A DNA stretch of 11,018 bases, taken from positions 1 through 11,018 of the forward strand of contig JAISSL010000012.1 in NCBI GenBank assembly GCA_031273145.1, in the 5' to 3' direction. Under the pieces are notes generated by a model. The model saw only the letters and a list, made by a program, of their open reading frames with translations. It had not been told where the DNA came from and did no database searches. Shown in pieces: positions 1 through 6,446 of this stretch (positions within the stretch are counted from its first letter, which is position 1; each line of letters opens with the position of its first letter). The translations under genes were made by a program, and so were the position numbers. This stretch comes from Zoogloeaceae bacterium (lineage in GTDB: Bacteria > Pseudomonadota > Gammaproteobacteria > Burkholderiales > Rhodocyclaceae).

Positions 1-1158
1 GTTTTCTGGTTCTTCGCGGGCGACGATTTTTTCCGGGCAGTTGCGTTGAGCCAGGTTGATGATTTCTGGAGCGATATGACAATTGCTGCGCGTCGAAAAA
101 AAGACCTTGACCTTGGGCATCAGCAATGAATCGTTCTGTTCGATTACGACTCCGATTCGCCCGGAGTTGAGCCGAACCAGCGAGCCGACGGGATAAATCC
201 CCAGGCTTTTCACGAAGACGCGGAACAGATCCATATCAAGATGCCCATTCCAGCACGACATCTTATGCAGGGAGTCGGCGGGATCCCAGCCCTCCTTGTA
301 GGGGCGTTGCGAGGTAATGGCATCGTATACGTCGCAGATGGCGCTCATCCGGGCGAAAAGCCCGATTTCTTCGCCTTTCAAGCCGCGCGGATAGCCACTT
401 CCATCCAGTTTTTCATGGTGGGCGTAGCAGACATCCATGACTTCGGCAGAAACCGATCCACTCTCCTGCAGGATTTCACAACCCAGCAGCGGGTGATGTT
501 TTATGATTGTAAATTCTTCGTCGGTTAGCTTGCCGCTTTTGTTCAGGATTTCCAGCGGCACGCGCGTCTTGCCGATATCATGAATCATGCCTGCCAGTCC
601 CGCGTTGCGGATGTGTTCTTCGGAAAACTGCATTTGCCGCGCCAGCGCAACCATCAGGGCGCAGACGGCAATCGAGTGCATGTAGGTGTAGTTATCGGCG
701 GTTTTCAGGCGGGCGATGCTCACGAGCGCGGCGTTGTTTCGCATGACGGAATCTGAAATCTCATTGACCAGAGGGAGTACCTGCTCAGGCTCAAGCGCGC
801 GTCCCATGCGGACTTCCTGAAACAGGTTGGTCACGGTATCCCGCGCTCTGGCGCAGATTTTGGCGGCGCGCTCGACTTCGGCGCGCATGGTGACCGGCTG
901 GATTTCCGGCCTGCCTGATATGGTCTGGATGAGCGGGATGTCTTTTTCCGCTTCCTCGTTGGCCTTTCCGGCAACATCCAGCCCGCGCTCCGTATCAATC
1001 CAGACTTCCCGCAAGGAGCTATTCTGCATACGGCGCAGGTCTTCGGGATCGGAGAGGAGGAACTGGGAACGCCAGAATGGATGATTCATCCATGAGCCGC
1101 AGAACTCCTGGATGTACATACCGGTCTTGACGTGCGAGACATTGATTCGTTTTAGCAT
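1..1158 (-). CDS. HD-GYP domain cyclic-di-GMP phosphodiesterase with N-terminal DUF3391, 3' end cut by window edge
   Basis: The reading frame is open from the ATG at 1158 to the left edge, giving 386 residues with no stop, so the C-terminus is missing. The N-terminus (MLKRINVSHVKTGMYIQEF) matches the usual start of DUF3391 proteins and fixes the start codon. Residues about 1-140 are DUF3391 plus linker. The HD-GYP domain follows with H161, HDIGK (H193, D194), KHHP (H221/H222), HHEKLDGSGYP at 247-257 and CDVYDA (D276). Proteins of this family hydrolyse cyclic-di-GMP to pGpG or GMP in the cytoplasm, affecting motility, biofilm or virulence traits. The signature is complete, so activity is likely. 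The position four residues before H161 is Tyr rather than Glu, which suggests a two-metal site. No membrane segment or receiver domain is visible. The gene is divergent from phaB and has no visible functional tie to it. Family assignment is firm; the signal it answers is unknown. Confidence 0.93.
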   Translation of the reverse strand, partial: MLKRINVSHVKTGMYIQEFCGSWMNHPFWRSQFLLSDPEDLRRMQNSSLREVWIDTERGLDVAGKANEEAEKDIPLIQTISGRPEIQPVTMRAEVERAAKICARARDTVTNLFQEVRMGRALEPEQVLPLVNEISDSVMRNNAALVSIARLKTADNYTYMHSIAVCALMVALARQMQFSEEHIRNAGLAGMIHDIGKTRVPLEILNKSGKLTDEEFTIIKHHPLLGCEILQESGSVSAEVMDVCYAHHEKLDGSGYPRGLKGEEIGLFARMSAICDVYDAITSQRPYKEGWDPADSLHKMSCWNGHLDMDLFRVFVKSLGIYPVGSLVRLNSGRIGVVIEQNDSLLMPKVKVFFSTRSNCHIAPEIINLAQRNCPEKIVAREEPEN

Positions 1159-1164
1159 GTCTCT

Positions 1165-1170
1165 ATTATA
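1165..1170 (-). promoter_or_regulatory. Perfect -10 hexamer upstream of the HD-GYP gene
   Basis: The minus strand reads TATAAT here, with its last base 7 nt from the A of the ATG at 1158. Transcription from this element would begin at or next to the start codon, giving a leaderless or nearly leaderless mRNA. The best -35 match, at about 18 bp spacing, is TTCAAC (1189-1194), which is weak. No good Shine-Dalgarno sequence precedes the ATG; only AGAG is present. The hexamer is seen directly, but its use as a promoter is inferred. Confidence 0.5.
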
Positions 1171-1260
1171 TATGACAAAATGAATGCGGTTGAACAGATA
1201 ACAGACGGTTTTTCAATCGCCGTCGACAAGACCTCTCGGCAAGACCCACATGACCAAAAA

Positions 1261-1276
1261 TTTGCTGCATTGCAAA
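1261..1276. promoter_or_regulatory. TGC-rich dyad upstream of phaB, candidate operator (possibly for PhaR)
   Basis: The sequence TTTGC-TGCATT-GCAAA is an inverted repeat with 5-bp arms, and its centre contains the near-palindrome TGCATTGCA. It lies about 73 bp before the phaB start in the 190-bp gap between the divergent genes. TGC-rich imperfect palindromes are reported as PhaR sites upstream of phasin and PHB genes in several proteobacteria, and phaR is the next gene after phaB. The match to PhaR is inference from context. I see no convincing sigma-70 promoter pair for phaB in the rest of the gap; TGGACA at 1293-1298 is -35-like but lacks a good -10. Confidence 0.35.
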
Positions 1277-1348
1277 AAAAGTTCGGCGCGAATGGACATT
1301 TTTTGATAGCATCCCAATCTCTTTCACTGCACACCAAAAGGATAATTC

Positions 1349-2092
1349 ATGAATCAACGTGTCGCACTCGTAACAGGCGCCATGGGCGGCCTGGGTACCG
1401 CTATCTGCCAATCCCTCGCAAAAGCAGGGCACAAGGTCGTCGCGGCCTATTTCCACCATGCCGACAACCATGACGAATGGCTGGCCGAACAGGCCGCCGC
1501 CGGCTTCAAGGACTTCATCGCTGTCCCCGGCGATGTCTCCGATCTGGCCTCGGTACAGGCAATGGTAGCGGAAGCCGAACAAAAAGCTGGCCCCATTGAT
1601 ATTCTCGTGAACAACGCCGGGATTACCCGCGACAAGATGTTCGCCAAGATGGAACGGGAACAATGGGACGCGGTCATCAACACCAACCTGACCAGTCTCT
1701 TCAACGTCACCAAGCAGGTTTCAGCCAAAATGGCCGAACGCGGCTGGGGACGCATCATCAACATCTCCTCCATCAATGGCGTCAAGGGCCAGGCCGGACA
1801 GGCCAACTACTCCGCCGCCAAGGCCGGCGTGATCGGCTTTACCAAGGCGCTGGCGCAGGAACTGGCCAACAAGGGCGTGACCGTCAATGCCATCGCCCCA
1901 GGCTACGTCGCCACCAAAATGGTCATGGCCATTCGGGAAGATGTCCTGAAAGGCATCGTGGATTCCGTCCCGATGAAGCGTCTTGCCAAACCGGAAGAAA
2001 TCGGCTTTGCCGTCACCTTCCTGGCAGATGAGTTGTCCGGCTTTACTACCGGCGCAACGCTCAACATCAACGGCGGTCTGTACTTCCAGTAA
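1349..2092 (+). CDS. phaB: Acetoacetyl-CoA reductase PhaB (NADPH-dependent)
   Basis: This 247-residue short-chain dehydrogenase has the usual PhaB length. It reduces acetoacetyl-CoA to (R)-3-hydroxybutyryl-CoA, the monomer supply step for polyhydroxybutyrate. Visible motifs are the Rossmann TGxxxGxG at the N-terminus (TGAMGGLG, residues 9-16), NNAG at 88-91, catalytic N113, S141 in NISS, and Y154/K158 in YSAAK. The stretch SINGVKGQAGQANYSAAKAG and the C-terminal LNINGGLYFQ are characteristic of PhaB rather than FabG. The start has AGGA about 8 nt upstream. phaR follows on the same strand after a terminator. PHB synthase and thiolase genes are not adjacent, so this is a split pha locus. FabG is the main alternative, but the PhaB-like sequence and the phaR neighbour make it less likely. 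Confidence 0.93.
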   Translation: MNQRVALVTGAMGGLGTAICQSLAKAGHKVVAAYFHHADNHDEWLAEQAAAGFKDFIAVPGDVSDLASVQAMVAEAEQKAGPIDILVNNAGITRDKMFAKMEREQWDAVINTNLTSLFNVTKQVSAKMAERGWGRIINISSINGVKGQAGQANYSAAKAGVIGFTKALAQELANKGVTVNAIAPGYVATKMVMAIREDVLKGIVDSVPMKRLAKPEEIGFAVTFLADELSGFTTGATLNINGGLYFQ

Positions 2093-2116
2093 CAACCGTC
2101 TCCGCAAACCAGAACG

Positions 2117-2156
2117 GGGCTTCACAAAAGCCCCGCTTTTGTGAAGCCCATTTTTT
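2117..2156 (+). terminator. Strong rho-independent terminator after phaB
   Basis: A perfect 14-bp stem (arms 2117-2130 and 2136-2149) with a 5-nt CCCCG loop is followed by A and six T residues (2151-2156). It begins 24 nt after the phaB stop. A shorter stem, 2115-2122 with 2128-2135 (CGGGGCTT/AAGCCCCG), uses the same bases and is mutually exclusive with it. Only 30 nt separate the T tract from the phaR start. Confidence 0.9.
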
Positions 2157-2186
2157 CGCGCCCCAATCCCCCATAAGGAGATTCAC

Positions 2187-2732
2187 ATGGCTGAACCGAT
2201 CCGGCAAATCAAGAAATACCCGAACCGCCGCCTTTACGATACGCTCACCAGCAGCTACATCACCCTTGCCGACGTCAAGGAAATGGTCTTGCAGTTCGAG
2301 CATTTTCAGGTCGTTGATGCCAAAAGCGGCGAAGACTTGACCCGCAGCATCCTCCTGCAAATTCTTCTCGAAGAAGAAAGCGGCGGTCTTCCGCTCTTTT
2401 CCAGCGAACTGTTGAGCCTGATTATTCGCCTCTACGGCAAAGCCACGCAGGGAATGCTCGGAAAATATCTGGAAAACAACATCCACTCCTTTCTCGAATT
2501 CCAGCAAAGGCTACAGGAACAATCCCGCGCCGTTTTCGGCAACAACAGCCAGATTCACCCGGATTTTCTCGCCCAGTTCCTGCACTTTCAGCAGCCCGCC
2601 ATGCAGAACATGATGTCGGCCTACATGGATCAAAGCCAGAAAATGTTTCAGCAAATGCAGGAACAAATCCAGAATCAGACGCGCAACATCTTCACCTATC
2701 CGCCAACCGAAAAAACAACAGCAGAACCCTGA
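2187..2732 (+). CDS. phaR: Polyhydroxyalkanoate synthesis repressor PhaR
   Basis: This is a 181-residue protein. The N-terminal PHB_acc_N DNA-binding domain (about residues 5-65) opens with the signature RQIKKYPNRRLYDT. A PHB accumulation regulatory domain follows at about 70-110 (LFSSELLSLIIRLYGKATQG). The Gln/Met-rich C-terminal half is typical of the family. PhaR binds DNA upstream of phasin and pha genes and its own gene, and is released when it binds nascent PHB granules or oligomers. The start has a strong AAGGAG (2175-2180) at 6-nt spacing. It lies downstream of phaB on the same strand but behind a strong terminator, with no obvious promoter in the 30-nt gap. Its stop codon is 2 bp from that of the convergent tyrS. 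Confidence 0.95.
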   Translation: MAEPIRQIKKYPNRRLYDTLTSSYITLADVKEMVLQFEHFQVVDAKSGEDLTRSILLQILLEEESGGLPLFSSELLSLIIRLYGKATQGMLGKYLENNIHSFLEFQQRLQEQSRAVFGNNSQIHPDFLAQFLHFQQPAMQNMMSAYMDQSQKMFQQMQEQIQNQTRNIFTYPPTEKTTAEP

Positions 2733-2734
2733 TT

Positions 2735-3946
2735 CTATCGGGCGGCTTCAATCCGCGCCTTCGCAAACCGGCGCTTTCCAACCTGGAGCACAACCGTTTG
2801 CCCTGCCGGCAAATGGAGGTTGCGGTCGCTTACGCGCTCGCCGTCTACCTTGACGCCACCCTGCTGAATCAGGCGCAGGGCTTCCGAGGTGCTTGGCGTC
2901 AGATTCGCGCCTTTCAGCGCCTTCAGGAGCGGCAGACCATCCGCTGTTTCCGCGACAAAGGCGAATTCCGGCATATCTTCCGGGATTTGTCCTTCCCGGA
3001 ACTGCGCCGAAAATGCCGCTTCCGCCGCCTTGGCCGCCACCTGCCCATGAAAGCGGGCGGCAAGTTCCAGCGCCAGCGCCGCCTTGATGTCGCGGGGATT
3101 TTTCCCCGCCTCGGCCTCACGCTTCAATGCGGCAATTTCCGCCCCGCTTTTGAAAGAAAGCAGGTCGTAATACCGCCACATCAATTCGTCCGAAATGGAC
3201 ATCAGCTTGCCGAAAATTTCTTCCGGCGGCTCGTGAATGCCCACGTAGTTCCCCAGGGACTTGGACATCTTGTTTACGCCATCCAGCCCTTCCAGCAACG
3301 GCACAGTCAGCACGCATTGGGGCGGCTGATTGTAGTGCTTCTGCAATTCCCGCCCGACCAGCAGGTTGAATTTCTGGTCGGTTCCGCCTAATTCCACATC
3401 CGCTTTCAGCATGACGGAATCGTAGCCCTGACAGAGCGGATAGAGAAATTCATGGATAGCAATGGGCTGATTGCCCTGATACCGCTTGGCGAAATCGTCG
3501 CGCTCCATCATCCGGGCGACGGTATAGCGCGCCGCCAGTTGAATCATGCCGGAGGCGTTCATCGTCTCGAACCAGGCGGAATTGAAGCAAATTTCGGTTT
3601 TGTCCGGGTTGAGAATCTTGAACACCTGTTCCCTGTAGGTTGCCGCATTGGCCTGTACCTGTTCGCGGGAGAGGGGCGGACGGGTGGCGTTCTTGCCGCT
3701 TGGGTCGCCGATCATGCCGGTAAAGTCGCCAATCAGAAAGAGGACGTGATGTCCCAGTTCCTGAAAATGCCGCAGCTTGTTGAGGAGTACCGTATGTCCC
3801 AGATGCAGATCGGGCGCAGTGGGGTCGAAGCCTGCCTTGACCCGCAGGGGACGCCCGCTTTTCAGCTTTTCAATGAGTTCGGATTCAACCAGCAGTTCTT
3901 CGCTGCCACGTTTGATGAGGGAGAGTGTCGTTTCCAGTTCCGGCAT
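2735..3946 (-). CDS. tyrS: Tyrosyl-tRNA synthetase
   Basis: This 403-residue class I aminoacyl-tRNA synthetase charges tRNA-Tyr with tyrosine in the cytoplasm. The HIGH motif appears as HLGH (48-51) and the KMSKS loop as KMSKS (226-230). [21 protein letters not shown] (about 174-194) forms the tyrosine/ATP site. A C-terminal S4 RNA-binding domain occupies roughly 340-400 ([18 protein letters not shown]). The length and HLGH/KMSKS pattern fit the bacterial TyrS type common in betaproteobacteria. The ATG has AAAGGAA about 5 nt upstream. It is divergent from the M23 peptidase gene, an arrangement I recall from other betaproteobacteria. No convincing terminator follows, because the convergent phaR begins 2 bp beyond the stop. 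Confidence 0.97.
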   Translation of the reverse strand: MPELETTLSLIKRGSEELLVESELIEKLKSGRPLRVKAGFDPTAPDLHLGHTVLLNKLRHFQELGHHVLFLIGDFTGMIGDPSGKNATRPPLSREQVQANAATYREQVFKILNPDKTEICFNSAWFETMNASGMIQLAARYTVARMMERDDFAKRYQGNQPIAIHEFLYPLCQGYDSVMLKADVELGGTDQKFNLLVGRELQKHYNQPPQCVLTVPLLEGLDGVNKMSKSLGNYVGIHEPPEEIFGKLMSISDELMWRYYDLLSFKSGAEIAALKREAEAGKNPRDIKAALALELAARFHGQVAAKAAEAAFSAQFREGQIPEDMPEFAFVAETADGLPLLKALKGANLTPSTSEALRLIQQGGVKVDGERVSDRNLHLPAGQTVVLQVGKRRFAKARIEAAR

Positions 3947-3961
3947 GGTGTTCCTTTGCGT

Positions 3962-3967
3962 TTTATA
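3962..3967 (-). promoter_or_regulatory. -10-like element upstream of tyrS
   Basis: The minus strand reads TATAAA, five of six matches to the consensus, 15 nt upstream of the tyrS ATG. No good -35 stands at 16-18 bp. The expected start point would fall inside the tyrS Shine-Dalgarno, so the true promoter may lie further upstream, for example around GATATT at 3981-3986. Low confidence. Confidence 0.25.
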
Positions 3968-3995
3968 GGCAGCAAATCGAATATCCTGTTAGAAT
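3966..3995 (+). promoter_or_regulatory. Candidate sigma-70 promoter of the M23 peptidase gene
   Basis: TAGGCA (3966-3971, four of six matches) is followed after 18 bp by TAGAAT (3990-3995, five of six). Transcription would start near 4002, about 25 nt before the proposed ATG. The -35 overlaps the -10-like element of the divergent tyrS. Confidence 0.4.
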
Positions 3996-4001
3996 ACAGG
4001 A
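3984..4001. promoter_or_regulatory. Inverted repeat bracketing the -10 of the M23 gene, candidate operator
   Basis: Perfect 6-bp arms TCCTGT and ACAGGA flank TAGAAT, the candidate -10 hexamer. A dimeric regulator bound here would cover the -10. It resembles a LexA box (CTGT-N8-ACAG) but has N6 spacing, so LexA is unlikely. Confidence 0.35.
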
Positions 4002-4026
4002 CTTTAACGCCACTTGTTGTCAGGTG

Positions 4027-5328
4027 ATGAAGCGCGGCATTGTAAACTACCTGCCCGGTTTTCCTGAAATATCTCGCCGAATGTTCGCCGCGATAGCTGT
4101 GCTCATTCTTGGCATGGTGACGGCGCTTGCGTTTACCCCGACGCCGGAATTGACCGATGAGCGGGTGGATGTGGTGGAAATTCTGCAACTTCCCTCAGGG
4201 CAACCGCTCGATCAGGGGCATGAAATTTACGTGCGGGAAGAGCGGATAGCGCAGGGCGAACAACTTGACCATCTGCTTGTCCGCTTGGGCGTTACCGATA
4301 ACGAAGCCCGTCGCTATGTGCTGCGCGCGCCGGAAACGCAGATTCTCCACCGCCAGCTTGTGCCGGGACGCATGGTAGATGCCAGGGTACATGCCGATGG
4401 TTCGCTGGTCAGTCTTTATTTTCCCTTGAACGGCGGCGAAAACGGGATGCTCATCGAGCGGCGAAATGGACGCCTCACTGCGCGTGAGACGGCGCGGCAG
4501 TATGAGACCCGCCTGATGATGAAGAGCGGGGAAATTCGCCATTCCCTGTTCGGCGCGACGGATAGCCTTGGCATTCCTGATGGCATTGCTATCCAGTTGG
4601 CGGAAGTCTTTTCCGGGGACATTGATTTTCACCGCGATTTGCGCCAGGGCGACCGTTTTTCCCTCGTTTATGAAATGCGTTATCTGCACGGCAAGCCTGC
4701 CAATGCGGGGCGTATTCTTGCGGCGGAATTCGTCAATGCGGGCAAGACTTATCAGGCGTTTTATTTCGCGCATAAGGATGGCACCGGGGGTTATTACAAC
4801 GCGAGGGGCGAACACCTGAAAAAAGCCTTTCTCCGCTCGCCGCTTGCCTTTTCGCGGGTTACTTCCGGTTTTTCGCTGCGGCTGCATCCCATTCTGGGCA
4901 CCTGGCGGGAACACAAGGGCATTGATTATGGCGCGCCGACCGGAACTCCGGTACGCGCAACCGGCAATGGCGTTGTGCAGTTCATTGGCAACCGGGGCGG
5001 CTATGGCAACCTGATTCTGCTGACGCACCGGGGCAATTACCAGACTGCCTATGCTCATTTAAGCCGTTTTGCCGCTTCTTTAAAACAGGGGAGCCGCGTC
5101 TCTCAGGGCGATACTATTGGTTATGTGGGTCGCACTGGTTGGGCGACTGGCCCGCATCTGCATTATGAATTTCGCGTGCAGGGCAGAGCCGTCAATCCGC
5201 TTTCCATCGCCATGCCGAACAATATTCCCTTAACCAAAGCCCAAAAGGCGGATTTTGAGCAGGAATCCGCCCCTCTGCAAACCCGGATTGCGCTTTTAAA
5301 AGAGATGCACATCGCCCATTTTGAGTGA
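4027..5328 (+). CDS. Membrane-anchored M23 (LytM-type) peptidoglycan metallopeptidase
   Basis: The chosen ATG at 4027 gives 433 residues. The frame is open further upstream, to an ATG at 3925, but that would run into tyrS. The N-terminus has a positive stretch (KR...SRR) then a hydrophobic segment at about 19-36 (MFAAIAVLILGMVTALAF), a signal anchor or signal peptide placing the rest in the periplasm. A middle domain (about 60-250) resembles the OapA/LysM-like N-terminal regions of MepM-type enzymes. The C-terminal peptidase M23 domain has zinc ligands H296 and D300 (HKGID) and H379 of HLH, with catalytic H344 (AYAHL) and H377. The spacing closely matches that of LytM. All key residues are present, so it is probably an active DD-endopeptidase cutting peptidoglycan cross-links, rather than an EnvC/NlpD-like activator. 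ATG 4081 is an alternative start. The Shine-Dalgarno is weak at both. Confidence 0.9.
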   Translation: MKRGIVNYLPGFPEISRRMFAAIAVLILGMVTALAFTPTPELTDERVDVVEILQLPSGQPLDQGHEIYVREERIAQGEQLDHLLVRLGVTDNEARRYVLRAPETQILHRQLVPGRMVDARVHADGSLVSLYFPLNGGENGMLIERRNGRLTARETARQYETRLMMKSGEIRHSLFGATDSLGIPDGIAIQLAEVFSGDIDFHRDLRQGDRFSLVYEMRYLHGKPANAGRILAAEFVNAGKTYQAFYFAHKDGTGGYYNARGEHLKKAFLRSPLAFSRVTSGFSLRLHPILGTWREHKGIDYGAPTGTPVRATGNGVVQFIGNRGGYGNLILLTHRGNYQTAYAHLSRFAASLKQGSRVSQGDTIGYVGRTGWATGPHLHYEFRVQGRAVNPLSIAMPNNIPLTKAQKADFEQESAPLQTRIALLKEMHIAHFE

Positions 5329-5330
5329 TT

Positions 5331-5354
5331 GCCTGCCGCGCAGGCGGGAATCCA
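5331..5354. repeat. Remnant of a dispersed intergenic hairpin repeat
   Basis: GCCTGC-CGC-GCAGGC forms a 6-bp stem with a 3-nt loop (5331-5345), followed by GGGAATCCAG. This resembles the short dispersed repeats of the type CCCGCCTGCGCGGGAAT found between genes in many beta- and gammaproteobacteria, whose chance translation reads PRRRES. It fills the 40-bp gap between two convergent genes. No T tract is present, so terminator function is uncertain. Confidence 0.5.
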
Positions 5355-5368
5355 GACCTGCAAGACCT

Positions 5369-6172
5369 TCAATCCAGCAGTGTCCAGATCATCTTTCCCG
5401 CCAGCAGGAGCAGAACCGCCGCGAAAATCTGGCGCAGGCGCAGAACCGGCAGGCGATGCGCCAGAGATACCCCCAAAGGCGCAACCGTCATGCTGGTCAT
5501 CGCCAGCAAAGCCATCGCTGGCAAATAGATAAAACCCAGGCTATATGGCGGCAGATGCGCCGCGCCGTAACCGTTCAAGCCATAGCCAAGCGCGCCGCCC
5601 AGGGCAATCGGAAAACCAATGGCGGAAGAAGTGCCGATCGCCTGCTGCATCCGCACATTGCACCAGACCATGAAAGGCACAGAGAGCGACCCGCCGCCAA
5701 TGGCCACCAGACAGGAAAAAGCGCCAATGCCCACCCCTACCGAAGTCATCCCCACAAGTCCCGGCAACTCCCGCCCCGGCCGGGGACGAAAACCCAGAAT
5801 CATCTGCAACGCAATATAAAGAATAAAAACCGTAAAAAGCGCTGCCAGCCACCAGGTCGGCATCAGCTTCACCACCCAGGTTCCCAAAAGAGTGCCCAGC
5901 AGGATACCGGGCGTAATCCGCGCAACAACCGGCCAGAGCACCGCCTGATGGCGGGCATGGCTACGCATACTGGAAAACGAGGTGAATACAATCGTCGCCA
6001 TCGCCGTTCCCAGCGCAAGGTGCATCACCACCTCCGAGGAAAAACCCCGTCCGGCAAAAAGCGCAACCAGAAGCGGAACCATGACCGCCCCGCCGCCAAG
6101 ACCGAGCAATCCGGCAAAAAAACCGGAAAACGCGCCCAGCAACAGACAAAGCAAGGCAAACTCAACGCTCAT
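5369..6172 (-). CDS. TauE/SafE family (DUF81) membrane permease, putative sulfite/organosulfonate exporter
   Basis: The ATG at 6172 gives 267 residues; a GTG five codons upstream (6187) is possible but has no ribosome-binding site. The protein is strongly hydrophobic with about eight membrane segments. It shows the internal duplication typical of the family: GLGGGAVMVP (24-33) in the first half and AIGGGSLSVP (157-166) in the second, each followed by an LGT/IGT-containing helix (HLALGTAMAT and QAIGTSSAIG). Family members move sulfite, sulfoacetate or other small sulfur compounds across the inner membrane, but the substrate cannot be read from sequence. It lies downstream of zapA and the 6S RNA on the same strand, behind a terminator and only about 27 nt from its T tract, so it may depend on read-through. 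It is convergent with the M23 gene. Confidence 0.9.
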   Translation of the reverse strand: MSVEFALLCLLLGAFSGFFAGLLGLGGGAVMVPLLVALFAGRGFSSEVVMHLALGTAMATIVFTSFSSMRSHARHQAVLWPVVARITPGILLGTLLGTWVVKLMPTWWLAALFTVFILYIALQMILGFRPRPGRELPGLVGMTSVGVGIGAFSCLVAIGGGSLSVPFMVWCNVRMQQAIGTSSAIGFPIALGGALGYGLNGYGAAHLPPYSLGFIYLPAMALLAMTSMTVAPLGVSLAHRLPVLRLRQIFAAVLLLLAGKMIWTLLD

Positions 6173-6199
6173 CACATCCAATACCACATGGAAAACCTG

Positions 6200-6241
6200 A
6201 AAAACAAAAGGCGATGCAGTCTCAGTCTGACTGCATCGCCT
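6200..6241 (-). terminator. Rho-independent terminator downstream of 6S RNA
   Basis: A perfect 13-bp stem (6209-6221 with 6229-6241, core GGCGATGCAGTC/GACTGCATCGCC) has a 7-nt loop. On the minus strand it is followed by TTTTGTTTTT. The T tract lies only on this side, so it serves minus-strand transcripts arriving from ssrS/zapA. It sits about 14 nt past the predicted mature 3' end of the 6S RNA. Confidence 0.88.
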
Positions 6242-6254
6242 CTGACTGAATCTG

Positions 6255-6433
6255 GCTCCCCGCGAGTGCGTGTCGGGCCGGCAGCCTGAACCGAGGGTCC
6301 AAGATGGTCACGTTCCGGTTGAATCAGGCACAATCGAAAAAGACCGCGCACAACATCAACTTCAAGGTCGGCGACCTATGCCGTACAACATTGGTTCAAG
6401 GAATATATGACCCTGACCAACACCGCAGGGAAC
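6255..6433 (-). ncRNA. ssrS: 6S RNA, regulator of sigma-70 RNA polymerase
   Basis: The 197-bp stretch between zapA and the terminator holds no protein gene but has the hallmarks of 6S RNA. Numbering the RNA 1-179 from 6433 down to 6255: the closing stem pairs 1-10 (GTTCCCTGCG) with 170-179 (CGCGGGGAGC). An inner helix pairs 11-17 (GTGTTGG) with 158-164 (CCGACAC). Beyond an open central bubble (about 18-33 and 150-157), CTTGAACC (34-41) pairs with GGTTCAGG (142-149). The CTTGAACC and GGACCCTCGGTTCAGG...TGCCGGCCCGACAC blocks resemble betaproteobacterial 6S RNAs as I know them. The place directly after zapA is conserved from E. coli (zapA-ssrS). 6S RNA mimics an open promoter, binds the sigma-70 holoenzyme in stationary phase and templates short product RNAs. 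The mature ends are estimates. No clear promoter of its own is visible, so it may be cut from the zapBA transcript. Confidence 0.9.
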
Positions 6434-6446
6434 ACCTGGCGGATAC

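Noticed and set aside
1293..1310. Possible sigma-54 promoter before phaB (TGGACA...TTTGAT).
   Set aside because: The GG-N10-GC core is not met, because the bases at the -12 position are not GC.
1152..1337. Short frames in the gap between the HD-GYP gene and phaB, including a 61-residue minus-strand one.
   Set aside because: They overlap the start of the HD-GYP gene or phaB, have no ribosome-binding site and show no protein-like features.
3985..4000. CTGT...ACAG as a LexA/SOS box.
   Set aside because: The spacing between the half-sites is 6 bp, not the 8 bp of the LexA box, and neither neighbour is an SOS gene.
3925..4026. Upstream extension of the M23 peptidase to the ATG at 3925.
   Set aside because: The extension would overlap the start of tyrS, has no signal-peptide logic and lies upstream of the candidate promoter. 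The ATG at 4027 gives a normal membrane-anchor N-terminus.
4195..5058. A 287-residue minus-strand open frame opposite the M23 peptidase.
   Set aside because: It shows no recognisable domain, while the opposite strand encodes a complete M23 domain with all catalytic residues.
5321..6289. A 322-residue plus-strand open frame opposite the TauE/SafE gene.
   Set aside because: The translation is extremely rich in Arg, Gln, His and Asn with no domain. It is the mirror of a hydrophobic membrane protein gene and starts inside a dispersed repeat.
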